The notes beneath the pieces were generated by a model. The model did no database searches. It was not told where the DNA came from and saw only the letters and a program-made list of their open reading frames with translations. Shown piece by piece: positions 9,040-19,320 of a stretch of DNA of 64,000 nucleotides. The stretch covers positions 1 through 64,000 of the forward strand of contig JAKSZP010002724.1 in NCBI GenBank assembly GCA_022478985.1, read 5' to 3'. The position numbers and the translations under genes were made by a program. Position 1 is the stretch's first letter; each line of letters opens with the position of its first letter. The stretch comes from Massospora cicadina (Eukaryota > Entomophthoromycota > Entomophthoromycetes > Entomophthorales > Entomophthoraceae).

Positions 9040-9825
9040 ATGAACTATGAAGTTCCATTAATCTTAACCAACAAAGAACCCGTCAAGAATGACTACACCG
9101 GCTTGGTTGAATACCCCTCTTCCGCTTTGTCTTTACACTATGTTACTTCTGGACGTAATACTAAGAAATTACCTGATTCAGTGGAGGCTAGCAATGGTAT
9201 TCCATTTTATGCGGCCGATGAAGTGGTGATTAAGCCTGGTGAACAACGAGTGGTTGATACAAAAATCACACTTCATATCCCACGCCACTGCTTATTACAC
9301 CTCTTAAGCATCGATGGAGTAAGCCCTTTTGAGCCTCAGGTATTGCCTGGCCTTTTAGACCCAGCTTATCAGAGGCCTATTAGTCTATTGTTGGGAAACC
9401 TCACCAAAACGGACATAATTGTAAAAAAACACCAGGAGGTGGGCCGAGGGTTTTTACTCCCTGTGGAGGAAGTTGAACAAATCCACTCCATTGGCTTGAT
9501 GACAAATTTAGGCCTTCCCACAAATAACCTGGTATGTACCTTGCTGAACTTCCACATTTTAAATGTGCTGACCTCAGATGAGTTGGAGAAAGTGCAAACT
9601 CTTCTGGGTGAGTATAGTGATATATTTTTGAAATCAGACAATGATTATGGCCACATGAAGGGCTGGTGCTACTCCATCAATGTGGGTGATGCTCATCCCA
9701 TACAGTCTAAACCTTATCGTAAGTTCAAGGTGGAAGAACAACAAATGAGGACGGAACTCACGCAGTTAAAAGATGAGGGGTCATTAGTTCCTTTGCAAAG
9801 CCCTTGGTCCTCCCCCTTTTGCTAA
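9040..9825 (+). pseudogene. TyA pol segment: dUTPase-like domain followed by start of RT
   Basis: Residues about 48-142 (9,181-9,465) resemble a trimeric dUTPase. GIPFYAADEVVIKPGEQR sits where AGYDLYA..xIPPG is expected, VVDTKITLHIP matches the VDTGI..P strand, LPGLLDPAYQRPISLLLGN matches GVIDxDYRGE, and IIVKKHQEVGRGFLL matches the VKKGDRIAQL strand. dUTPases hydrolyse dUTP to keep uracil out of DNA. The motif-1 Asp and the motif-2 RSG are not conserved, so activity looks lost, though the motif-3 Asp and Tyr remain. From residue ~185 the RT N-terminus is clear (EYSDIFLK, HPIQSKPYR, SPWSSPF). A frame change at about 9,822 and TAA at 9,834 end this segment. Confidence 0.7.
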
Positions 9826-10400
9826 TTAAAAAGAAAACGGAGGTCACCGGGTACTTATGGACTATCACAGGTTAGACAATCTCACGAAAAGGATAGCTAT
9901 CCTATCCCGCGCATTGACGATGCCCTGGCCCAGCTCTCAGGCTCAAAATTTACTCTGCTATGGAATTGGCCAGTGTTTATTGGAAAATGGATCTATCTCC
10001 CCAAGACCAGGAGAAATGCACTTTGATATGTAGTGAAGGTCTTTTTCAACCCACGCAATTACCTCAAGGGTTGTGCAACGCGCCTGCATCTTTCCAGCGT
10101 GCAGTGGATCACATTTTGCAAGATCTCAAGTTAACCTGTGTTATTGTCTACCTTGATGACATTACCGTATTCTTGAAGACCTTTAATGAACACCTTAAAC
10201 ATTTAAAGGAGGTATTCCAACTCTTACGACGCTCCACTATCAAATTAAAGCCTTCAAAGTGCTTGTTTTTCCAAAAGAAATTAAATTTCCTCAGACATAC
10301 CATTTCTCAAGAGGGTATCCAACCCATACAAGATAAGGTTGAAGGGGATTGCCAGTATGCCTCCCCCAAAAAAACCTACAGGATATACAGGTATTTTTAG
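9826..10400 (+). pseudogene. TyA reverse transcriptase, with catalytic YLDD
   Basis: After a frame change the RT fingers continue (NGGHRVLMDYHRLDN). The palm follows in the segment from 9,960: LFQPTQLPQGLCNAPASFQR, then VIVYLDDITVFLK at about 10,138-10,180, carrying the two catalytic aspartates. The thumb is NEHLKHLKEVFQLL and SKCLFFQKKLNFL. This enzyme copies element RNA to cDNA. The motif containing the first catalytic Asp is damaged by the frame change around 9,960-9,990. The stop near 10,400 is bypassed by a frame change into the RNase H segment. Confidence 0.8.
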
Positions 10401-10975
10401 GGATGATGGGGTACTACCATCAGTTCATCTCTAAGTTTGCCCAACTCAGCGAGCCTCTCGTTTGCTTACTAAAAAAGAATATCCCTTTTCAATGGGGCAC
10501 TGAACAGAAGGCTGCATTTGAAACAATGAAGCTGGTGCTGCAAAAACGGCCTATCCTAAAGCATCCCAATTAGGGAAAACCATTCATCCTGTTTACAGAT
10601 GCTTCAGATTATGCCATCGGGCCATCTTAGCCCAAATAGATGAAAAAGGGAAGATCATCCTGTCTCATAATTTAACAAGATGCTATCAAAGGCAGAACGC
10701 AATTATAGTGTTACCAAGAAGAAATGTCTCGCCATTCTACTTGCAGTGAAGCATTACCACACTTTCTTGTATAAGACCTTTTACTGTGATCACAGACCAC
10801 GCATCTTTAAAATGGTTGAAAAATATGAAGGACCCTACATGGCGCTTAGCTCAATGGGCTCTAAAGCTCCAGCATTATGATATGAAGATTGAACACCGCG
10901 CTGGAACCCGTCACATGAATGTTGATGGGTTAACTTGGCTGCCCATCCTCCACCTAGATAATAGTGAAGTGGAGC
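10349..10975 (+). pseudogene. TyA RNase H
   Basis: The connection FLGMMGYYHQFISKFAQL and PFQWGTEQKAAFE leads into LFTDASDYAIG (about 10,590-10,622), the first RNase H aspartate. Then come SKAERNYSVTKKKCLAILLA with the catalytic Glu equivalent and ITDHASLKWL, with TDH carrying another catalytic Asp, at about 10,788-10,815. RNase H removes the RNA strand during cDNA synthesis. Stops and frame changes at about 10,573 and 10,760-10,790 break the frame, but the catalytic motifs are present. Confidence 0.75.
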
Positions 10976-11079
10976 GGCTGTATGATCTTCTAATGACCCC
11001 AAACGACTGGGAAGATGAGGATGAGCCTGTACAAAGGATGTTGGCCCGGCACTCCTGTAACACTAAAGTGGATAGCAGG

Positions 11080-11960
11080 AAGTTGTACAAGCAAGTGGGG
11101 ACGAAGTGGCTGCCCTACCTACGACCCTTGGAACGTGTACCTGTCATCCTGGAAGCTCAATCAAAATTGGGCCATGGAGGAGCAATGAAAACTTATGAGT
11201 GAATTAAGGATCGGTACTTCTGGGAAGGAATCATGGAAGCTACTGTCAAAGTCTTGGATGCTTGCCTTACGTGTAAGAAGCAGTCTCAATTCAAGACTAG
11301 ATATCAATATCAGCTGACTAACCCGCAACAGCCATTTCATACAATAAGCTTGGACGTAGTAGGGCCGCTTCCTCAAACCACAGGTGAAAACAGATATATT
11401 TTGGTAGGCATTGACCACTTCACAAAGTGGGTTGAAGCTGTGGCGTTGCTGGCCCAAAATTCTAAGGCCACTGCAACCTTTCTTCATCAAAATATCTTCA
11501 CTTGACATGGGTGCACTCAAGTGCTACTCTGTGACAACAGGAAAATTTTACCTCCAGAGTAGTTAAAATCCTGGCTACTTCCGTGGGAGCCCAGCAACTG
11601 TTCTCTGCTCCATATAACCCATCAACCAATGGAACAGTGGAGCGAGCAAATGATACCCTGGTTTCTATTTTACGGATAATGCCATCATATGATTCCCTTC
11701 ATTGGGATCATTATCTCCCAAGCGCGCTTATGGCTTACAGAATTAGCTATCATCAAATTCTGAAAATGTCCCCTTTCCGAGAATTATATGGTAGGGAACT
11801 GGGCATACCTGCTCTGTTAGCTAAGGATGTCTTCTCTAGGGAGAGGAACCTGAGAAAGCCATGCAAAGGTTAGCTAACCACATCATTCAACTTCAATCAG
11901 AAGCTATGATTAACCTAGCCAAAACGGTCACTAAAGAAGGCCAATCAGCCAATGAGCTCT
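11080..11960 (+). pseudogene. TyA integrase
   Basis: The zinc-binding N-terminus is recognisable (LGHGGAMKTYE, then CLTCKK at about 11,263-11,280). The catalytic core has SLDVVGPLP with the first Asp, VGIDHFTKWVEAVAL, LLCDN with the second Asp (about 11,525), and SAPYNPSTNGTVERAND with the Glu at about 11,640. MSPFRELYGREL closes the core. Integrase joins the cDNA ends to host DNA. Stops at 11,200 and 11,505 and a frame change break it. The tail to about 12,160 is decayed and shows no chromodomain. Confidence 0.8.
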
Positions 11961-12188
11961 GAGCTCCCTACCCTCTTTCCTAGTATTGGATAAGGTTTTA
12001 TATTATCACAATCACATAACTCCTTTAAGTGGCAAACTCAAATCAATCTGGGAGGGGCCATTTACCATCACATATAAGAGAGGAAATAAGTATTCTATAA
12101 AGTCTCTGGCCACCGGAATTATCATAAACTGGGTACATGGCCGCTTCCTATGACCCTACACCCCTCCCAACATTCTTGAAAGGGGCAA

Positions 12189-12989
12189 TGTTGGACATTC
12201 ACTTTCTCAACCTAGGAGAAAGAATGATGGAGGTATGAGTGCTTCTGAATCTGCTACCATGATTGGCCCATCACCTGCCCAAACTTTGAATAATATTGTG
12301 GTTATTAATGATATGAGTACCAAGGGCGAAAAGACCCTAGTGGATTCTTGGTGGAATCCTGAATATTGGAGAAATAAGGAATATAATCAAAATCAGCCTA
12401 ATAAGGCAAAAACTAATAATAGGATTACTCTGACTTCTTGGCTGAATCTGAGATGTTCAGTATTGCACGGATCTGAACCTCCACAAGGTGAAAAGATTTT
12501 ACCTGTCAATGATTGGATGCGAATGAACAAATCATTACCACTCAGATCTGAACCCTCTCAAGGTGCAATGATCCTACTCAACGATGATAGGGTAAAGATT
12601 AACCAATCATTACCACATGAGTCAGCCCACCGCAGAGGTGAAAAGATTTTGCTCAATGGTGATTGGATAAAATACATCAAATTGTTACCACACGGGTTGG
12701 TTTTGCCTCAAAAAAATTTTATCTTCGATCTGATAGGCTGAAAGCCTATATTCCCTAATTTAGACAACTGAGCTTTGCATTCTTTTGCCTCAAATACTGA
12801 TGGTCTTAAAAATCGAACTAGTTTAAATAGGAAAAGCTAGTATTGACAAAGGGACCTTTTCTGGTTTTGCCCTGCCTGTTTAATAAAAATCATAAAAAAC
12901 CATAATAAGTATTATTTTATACTTTTAATAAAAAAGTAAAATATCTCGTTCTAAAATATTATTTGTGGCATCCATTGGTGGATCCCACA
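12189..12989 (+). repeat. TyA 3' LTR
   Basis: It is the direct repeat of 7,253-8,054, starting TGTTGGACATT and ending CCCACA. It is preceded by the polypurine tract aaaggggcaa and followed by CCCCC, the TSD. After the TSD, TyC sequence resumes. Confidence 0.88.
12235..12741 (+). CDS. LTR-encoded protein with about 25-aa tandem repeats, 3' copy
   Basis: It has the same 168-codon length and frame as the copy at 7,299. Repeats read GEKILPVNDW..SLPL, AMILLNDDR..SLPH and GEKILLNGDW..LLPHG. In a full-length transcript this copy would lie downstream of pol. Nearly all nucleotide differences from the 5' copy change the amino acid, which is what neutral drift after insertion gives. Yet neither copy has acquired a stop, and DSWWNP and the LPHG repeats are unchanged. 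Unknown function. Confidence 0.6.
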   Translation: MSASESATMIGPSPAQTLNNIVVINDMSTKGEKTLVDSWWNPEYWRNKEYNQNQPNKAKTNNRITLTSWLNLRCSVLHGSEPPQGEKILPVNDWMRMNKSLPLRSEPSQGAMILLNDDRVKINQSLPHESAHRRGEKILLNGDWIKYIKLLPHGLVLPQKNFIFDLIG

Positions 12990-13384
12990 CCCCCACTTGA
13001 CTCAAATATAAGCCCTAAGATTCCCAATTAGCCTTCATTGATCTTGTAATTTGTAATCTTGGCCCAAACTGCTGACAAGTCTGGAGTTAGATACTTTATT
13101 TGTTAATTTTGACCCAAACTGCTGATGAGTCTGAAGTTGGATCCTCTCCCCAACCTCAAGTGCAAACTAAATCATATATTAACTTAAAATTACATTTATT
13201 ATTATTTATTTTTTTATTTATTTATTATTATTATTAATTTTCTTTTTTTCTTTTATAGTTTTCTTGATTGACCAGCATATTAAACCTTCTTTGGAATTTT
13301 ACATTGACTTGGGCTGATTAGGGGTGTCAAAAATGTGAGAACAGCTTCTTGAATAATTGATAAGCTCTTAGGTTTACATTTCTC

Positions 13385-13850
13385 CATTGAACGCAGGTAT
13401 CATGACATGGTGCAATTCATTGTAGGGCATAGCTACATGTTCCATTACAATCTTAGCATCAAATTTATTTATTGTGGAGCACCCAAGCAAGATTTGTGCC
13501 ACATGGAAAAATCTGTCCACAAAGTCCTTAATAGTCTCATTCTACTTTAATTTAATATTAAGAAGCTCCCTTTTTAGGCTTCAAATTTCCCAGGCCGTCC
13601 AAACTTTTTTGTCACTGCAATTTTGGCATCCGTAGAGGACCAATAGTCACCCAAATAGGGCATAGTAATGTCACAGCTATGGGCATTGAGTGAGTTGATC
13701 AGTGCTGATCTTTATGCATGGTCTGATGCTACCCTCATTGCTTTTTTAAATAGCTTGAGGAAAGAGTGAACGTTCCCATCCTTATTGAACCTTGGTAAGT
13801 TCAGTGATTTAAAGGCATCTCGCCCTGTTTTGGGCATAGGGGTTTTACCT
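13385..13850 (-). pseudogene. TyC Gag capsid region
   Basis: On the minus strand from 13,850: SLNLPRFNKDGNVHSFLKLF, a stop, then after frame changes IKDFVDRFFHVAQILLG and KFDAKIVMEHVAMPYNELHH. The first segment aligns with NLPAFNKNGNIATFIKRFEM of TyF (46.35 kb) and the second with the TyF segment around 46.6-46.7 kb. The capsid forms the particle shell. At least three lesions are present. Confidence 0.6.
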
Positions 13851-13994
13851 CCTTAAACGTCTTGGTGTTTCATCAATTAGAATTGGGCCGCTTTCCTGTT
13901 GGGAGTATCTGGAGTTGGATTTGATGCCAGAACCCTAGGCATAAGATGGATATTTGAAATATTAGTTTCTGCATCAGTATCAATTTCTAATGAT

Positions 13995-14809
13995 TCAATT
14001 CATGATATTGCTATGAACTACTGGCTTCTGATGATTAATTTGGCCCTTAGTTGTTTTTCCAAACTGTATTTGGCCAAATGGGCAGAGCTTTTTTCCATTT
14101 CTCTTTTGGCAAGGCTGGGAGCACTGGCAGCTTTGCTGTTTATGGGATTTGGATCCTTCATTAAAGTAATTACACTCCTCTTCAAAAAAGCTTGATTGGA
14201 CTTTATGCTTTTTAATATCTTCAGCCATACTGTCTACTCAAAAACTTGCAGTTAATAATTGATTTTTAAGTTACCAACTCTTCTGAGTAATTTCAGTATT
14301 TCTGGCCTGTAATCTTGACACAACAGTTTAAATTTCTGAATTTTCCTCTTTAATCAAGGTACCATCCTCATCCCTATTTGGGATGGCTGGTGATGCTGTA
14401 AGGTCGTCAAAGCTTTTGTTCACAATATCCATCTTGGTGGAACATAATTCTCAAAATCATTGTGCTTTAAATTTAATTTAGTTGATTTCTTCAGCCTAAA
14501 GTGGCATGTATGTTGAGTCATTCTGAGTGAGATAATAAGAAAATCAGAATGTGTTTCCAGTTTTTGACAGTGGGTATTCATGTTTTGTACCCATTCGTGT
14601 GGCCCATGGTAGGCAAGAACTTCTACAGATATCTTCAGGACTCCTTCATTTAGAAGCTCCTCAAGGGTATTTAATCTCCCATGAGCTTCATTGGCAAGTC
14701 CCATATTATCCACAATTGCTTTTTGGACTATAGTAAAACTGGAGGTTAGTTTGTCCAGTAGAGAATTTTGGGAAGATTGCTCCTTTTCTTGCACACAGTA
14801 GATTTCCAT
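13995..14809 (-). pseudogene. TyC Gag N-terminal region, decayed
   Basis: Two open minus-strand segments (14,809-14,420 and 14,228-13,995) lie upstream of the TyC capsid. The first has a helical, coiled-coil-like stretch (LTSSFTIVQKAIVDNMGLA, HGRLNTLEELLNEG), the usual start of Gag in the elements of this window. The second is Lys- and Cys-rich (CQCSQPCQKRNGKKLC), but the Cys spacing is not that of a zinc knuckle. Confidence 0.4.
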
Positions 14810-15280
14810 GACTTAGATTTTGTCTAGCAAGGATTAGCTGGGTATTTTTGATTGAGGGTTGAACAAAGTTAACCAGAAATTGTTAGTGGCTTAAATTTCT
14901 GTGAGACATTTGACAAGAGATTTCAAGGTTGTGTTATGGTACTTCATGTATATCTCCTTCTTGTGCGCCCAGTCCTTAAGGCAATAAAACAGGCCAAAGG
15001 AGGGATTGACTTGTGAAGTACCAATCCTAAAGCCCTAAAACATAGTTTTTAGTATAGCTTTTGCGCTTTCAGGTGTAAGGTCAATTGGGCTTGTTGTATC
15101 TACATGAGCTCCCCCACTGTGATAAGATCCAGGGATAGGAGGTACCCACATCAGAGCCTTGGTGGCTGGTATTAAAATAATTTGAGATTTCTTTGTCACT
15201 AGTTTTCATCTCATTGTCACTTTCTCATAAGCCAGATCTTCCAGTAATTAGTTGTGTGGGTCCATTTCAGAGAAATGTCA

Positions 15281-15300
15281 CCAATTTTGAGTGAGCGCCA
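15281..15300 (-). promoter_or_regulatory. TyC primer-binding site
   Basis: Minus strand: LTR end ..ATTTAACA, two bases, then TGGCGCTCACTCAAAATTGG. The first 11 bases differ from the TyA/TyI site at a single position, so a related tRNA may be used, but the match falls apart after position 11. Confidence 0.55.
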
Positions 15301-15302
15301 GT

Positions 15303-16575
15303 TGTTAAATCTCAAGGATCGCTTGTTTGATAATTTAGATTCTGCATGCTTAATTAGGAAGAAGTTTGGCCGAAAGATCCTCAATTTGCCAGTGGCTTAA
15401 AGTATTTAGACCGTTTAAAACACACTAGGCGTATTCAAATAGCCTTGCTCTTTTGGTCAATATTGGGCTCAATTTTCCCTTTATAATTGGGAACTTTTTC
15501 TGAGGCAGGCAAAGTTATAAGCTTTGGGTCCGAGATTCAACTTGTTGACATTCTTAAAAAAGATCCAGATAAAAACCAGAAAAGAGATGTAATAAAATAT
15601 ATATTTATTTTAAGAATATTACTCATAAAAATTTATTAGGCCAGGCGCCAGTATTTATACCTCTATAGCTTCTCCTGACCACATTCAAGTACAAAAAAAC
15701 AACAATTTTTTCCACCTTAATTTGGCCCTTGAACTAATCCAACTATGACCTATTTTAGGTTTATTGGTGGAAAAACACTCTCATATTTGGGAGGATTTCA
15801 AGTATGGGAATTTCAAAAAACGAGTGTGCAAAATTGTTCTTGGATCATCTCATTATAAGTTTTGTCATACTGCTGATGAAATACAAATTCTGGGAAATTC
15901 TGGCATCAATTTAAATAAATGATGAACCCTTAATCAGAATGTTGTCAGGCCTCTCTTAATATCACTATGTACTCCTATTTGGGCAGTTTGTGTGCAAGTG
16001 CTATCATTCTAATTATGCAGATTGACATACAAAATTCGCCATAGGTGGGAAATTATTCTTAAGACCAGCTCAATTTGTGTTATTGTCATACAGAAGACAG
16101 AAACAACTCCCTAATCAGGATATCAACAGGCCCTCTCGATAGCACATGGTACTCCCATTTGGGAAGTCCATGTGAAAGTGCTACATGCTGATTATGAAAA
16201 TTGACATATGAATCTCGCCCCAGGACAGGAAATAGATTACACTTATTGCCTATTTGCCCATGGGATTTGTAGACGTTATTTTCAGGTCAATCCCCAAATT
16301 ATTCCTTATGCTGATTAATTATATTGGTCTCAATTAGTTGGGACTAATTGTGAGTTTTGGTGCAGCGACAATCAGCCTGAATCTACAATTTTATTTGGCC
16401 TGAGCTTTTGTCATGAAATTGGATTAATTTAATGTTGATATAATCGGCCTGAGTGGTGTAATTACAATAGGCTTTATGTTGAAGATTAGAGAATTAGCTT
16501 GAGTAGGGGAGGATAATTGGCTGATCTGTTGGTTGTTGTAGGGTTTATTTTTGGGTCAACCACCAGAATCTGACA
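15303..16575 (-). repeat. TyC 5' LTR
   Basis: It runs from TGTTAAATCTC to ..TCTGACA on plus. The left edge is fixed by the adjacent primer-binding site and the right edge by the resumption of the D gene. It lacks the micro-insertion carried by its partner and so supplies an empty-site reference. Confidence 0.65.
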
Positions 16576-16870
16576 GCCCGCCACCTGAAGAAACTGGCAC
16601 CAGAAAAAATCTACCAACCCCTCTTACCCTTCTAATATGGATGCTTGGGCTCAATGCCAAGGCACCATGTTAGTAATTTTTACTAATATGATAATCCCTT
16701 TGTTTTGCATTTTGTAAATGGAAATGAGTGGACGTCCCTTCCCTCCTTGGGCAGGCCCCATTAGTACTAAAAAAGTCGCTCTTGTTGGTGAAAGACACAG
16801 CCGCCTTCTTATACCCCTTTGTGGGTTTAAAGTGGTGCTCCTTCTTTTTATGGCTTAGGGGCTGATCCCC
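16576..16870 (+). pseudogene. D element, 3' fragment after TyC
   Basis: gcccgccacctgaag..ctggcaccag aligns base by base with 63,727-63,755, followed by a common ..caccatgttagtaattttt / gccatattgggaaattttt block and taatccctttg. Homology continues past the stop codon, so it includes a 3' untranslated part. This is the far end of the gene broken at 6,115. Confidence 0.6.
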
Positions 16871-19320
16871 AGGTCTGACATCAACGATCTAAACTAAAGA
16901 TAATTTTTACTTATAACTTAAATCTTAAAAACTGTGATAAGTTCTTTAGTCAAACGATTGTATTTATACTACCAGGTAAGAAATATGATTATAATAAAAA
17001 ATAAACTCACTTCATATGTGATTTTGAGTTTTTATTTAAGAATTAGTAAATTTATGGAAATAGTCCATAATTAGAGTTAGTATTTGTTTGTATTCACCTT
17101 CCCATTCTGGAATGTTATCTATATTGTTAACGCTCAAATTAGCCAACACTATAGCATTTGTTTATGCGCCAGCTTAGTGTTTTAACTTTTTGACAAAGGG
17201 AAGCAACTGTTAATGAGGTATATTAGATGGCGTCAGGGTATCAACTGGGACAACTGATTATGATAACATACTAGATAGGGGTCTTTTCCCCATGTTGACA
17301 TGACGCTTAGTATATTGGTGATCGCCCTATCTTATCAGTTGGTAGACTGCTAAGGAGGCAATTAATTCTATTAAGTTTCTCAAAAATCTTTCATAATTGG
17401 TAGAAATCACTTGGTGCTTTACGTCTTGTAATGATAGTGATTTTTTGTTATAAGTCAGACAAAGCACTGATTTAGCCTTTTATATATGAATAATAACTGG
17501 TGCCAAATCAAGAAATATAAATTAAAAACCCCAGATTAGACTTACCCAAACTAGGGCTAAGCTCAACAAGCATGCTTTTTGGTATTTGTTAATTTCTCTG
17601 ATTGAATGTGTGACATCTAACTTTTGACTCTGAGAAATAGAAAATTTAAATATTCCAGGTGGTTGTTCAACGTTTTCTGATGACTAAATGTTGGTCCATA
17701 TTTTTGGGTCACAGGTATTTAATACTGACTCATAGTTCATCTGAATGGTAGTCAAAGTAGCAATTTTTGATAAGTTCTCTCCTTTGTTGATCTATTCACC
17801 ATCAGTACTTTAGTCCTCTCTAGGGTAGCAATTGTTATCGCTGGGCTTTAGGTCATTTAGTTAAATATAGTCTTTTGCGATTCCATAATTGCTGCACTTG
17901 ATCAGCATTATGGTGACGAATTGTAACTCTAGATTTAATTTGGGGGAGCATCATTTTTTATGTGTTCTAGTGCTATTGTCAAAACAGTGGGTGGCCTTAC
18001 CAAAAGTATTGTCAATCTATAATTGGCCCGTTGAAGTTAGAGTGTAATCTCATATCTAGTTTGTTGGAAGCATCAACATCAGTTATAAGTTTTTTTGGCT
18101 TTCTTCACATTATTACCAGTGTTCAATTTTGTATCTTTACTTTGTCTCCTTGCTTTTGTTGTTAGTCTCATTACTCTCTTTTGTGCAGCACGTTCCAAGT
18201 TATTACCAAGAGCCTTTTGGCCTTTATATGGAACCATATTTCATCTAAAACTGTTCTATGTTCTTGAATCTTCTTATTAGTCAAATATACTTCATGGGAT
18301 ATGGTATAAAATCATCATAGGACATTTATATCTTCCTTTAGATTGTTAATCTGACAGGTTTAATGATAGCCAACTGTCTGTCAGAACTACTCTTAAGATT
18401 AATTCCTTCATTTCATCTGTCATAAGATGATGCTGGTGGCGCATCCTTTTGAATTGATACATCGTTTGAGTGATACTAATAATAAAATTTGTTTTTGCCA
18501 ATGTATGCCATTTACAGTCCAACTCGCACTAATTCATATTTTTCTTTCATTTCAAAACTTCTTTTTCAATTCTGCATGCAGTAATATCTTCTTATCTGGC
18601 AATTATCTTAAGCTGCTGTTTGTGAAGTGAAAATTGCGCTCTCACTCTACCTTGAAGCTTTCCACTTATATTTGGTTTTCTATCGTTTTAACTACCCCAC
18701 TGCACCAGCCTTCTAATATTCTTTTATTGGCTATGTGGATTCGATCTCATCTAGAAACCTACTAGTAAATTTCCCTCATCTCTTTGAACAGCATGTAGTG
18801 AAGCAACACCACTTGGCTGTTATTCATCTTCTGACTTTTCTTACTTTAATTTTTGGAAATTAATCTTTGGTTTACACTCATTTTCTCATTAGACTGAAAG
18901 TAGTTACTATTATAATCTACTTCTTTGTGAAAGTATGTCTTCACCAGGAAGTTCAGAATCACCAGGAGGTAAGCAATGGTTGTTAAAATCTCAGGATCTG
19001 AAGATATGGAGCCAGTCCTTTGAGGATACATAAATATTAGACTTTGTATCAATCTGAATATTCTTGCAAAAGCTGTTAGCTAAGGTATAAATGTGCCATA
19101 TTGTATTGTTAGGTGGGAAAAGTTTGATAAATTATATTAAACTTTCACATATTAAAGGTTCAGAGGTTACAAGAGAACTTTTTATTTTTTAACATAATAT
19201 CAAAGTATAGAATTCTATTATGTAATAAAATGTTTGTACTCTTTATAGTACAAGTAATCCATAATATATTACTAAAACCAGCATAAAGTTAAAGATTAAA
19301 TAAGAATTAGCTTTCTTTAA
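16871..19320. other. unclassified AT-rich stretch
   Basis: About 2.4 kb without a reading frame or motif I can support. Short plus ORFs at 18,095 and 18,427 are hydrophobic and T-rich and look like chance. It is probably old, decayed repeat sequence. Confidence 0.3.

Larger units (their letters stand above)
7253..12989 (+). mobile_element. TyA, Ty3/Gypsy retrotransposon with LTR-borne ORF and dUTPase-like domain
   Basis: LTRs of 802 and 801 bp (TGTCAGACATT..CCCACA and TGTTGGACATT..CCCACA) are flanked by CCCCC on both sides (7,248-7,252 and 12,990-12,994), a perfect 5-bp TSD. Internal order is primer-binding site, very short Gag remnant, aspartic protease, dUTPase-like domain, RT, RNase H, integrase, polypurine tract (aaaggggcaa at about 12,179-12,188), 3' LTR. 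Protease-RT-RH-IN order is Ty3/Gypsy; no chromodomain is visible. Frameshifts or stops near 9,005, 9,825, 10,390, 10,573, 11,200 and 11,505 make it defective. It landed inside the TyC polypurine tract. Confidence 0.88.
6116..16575 (-). mobile_element. TyC, Ty3/Gypsy LTR retrotransposon, minus strand, interrupted by TyA
   Basis: LTRs are at 6,116-7,244 (3') and 15,303-16,575 (5'). Minus-strand order is 5' LTR, primer-binding site TGGCGCTCACTC (ending at 15,300), Gag (about 14.8-13.4 kb), then a polypurine tract AAGTGGGGGTAA directly before the 3' LTR. That tract is split by TyA, which lies at 7,253-12,989. With TyA removed the internal region is only about 2.3 kb and Gag is the only coding part I recognise, so pol is deleted or was never present. 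The flanks (..TTTCC and GCCCG) no longer form an exact TSD, but the D gene reads continuously across the element, which proves the insertion. The element is old and inactive. Confidence 0.7.

Noticed and set aside
18095..18630. Hydrophobic plus-strand ORFs as membrane protein exons
   Set aside because: T-rich low-complexity translation in AT-rich DNA, no splice-site support or conserved motif.
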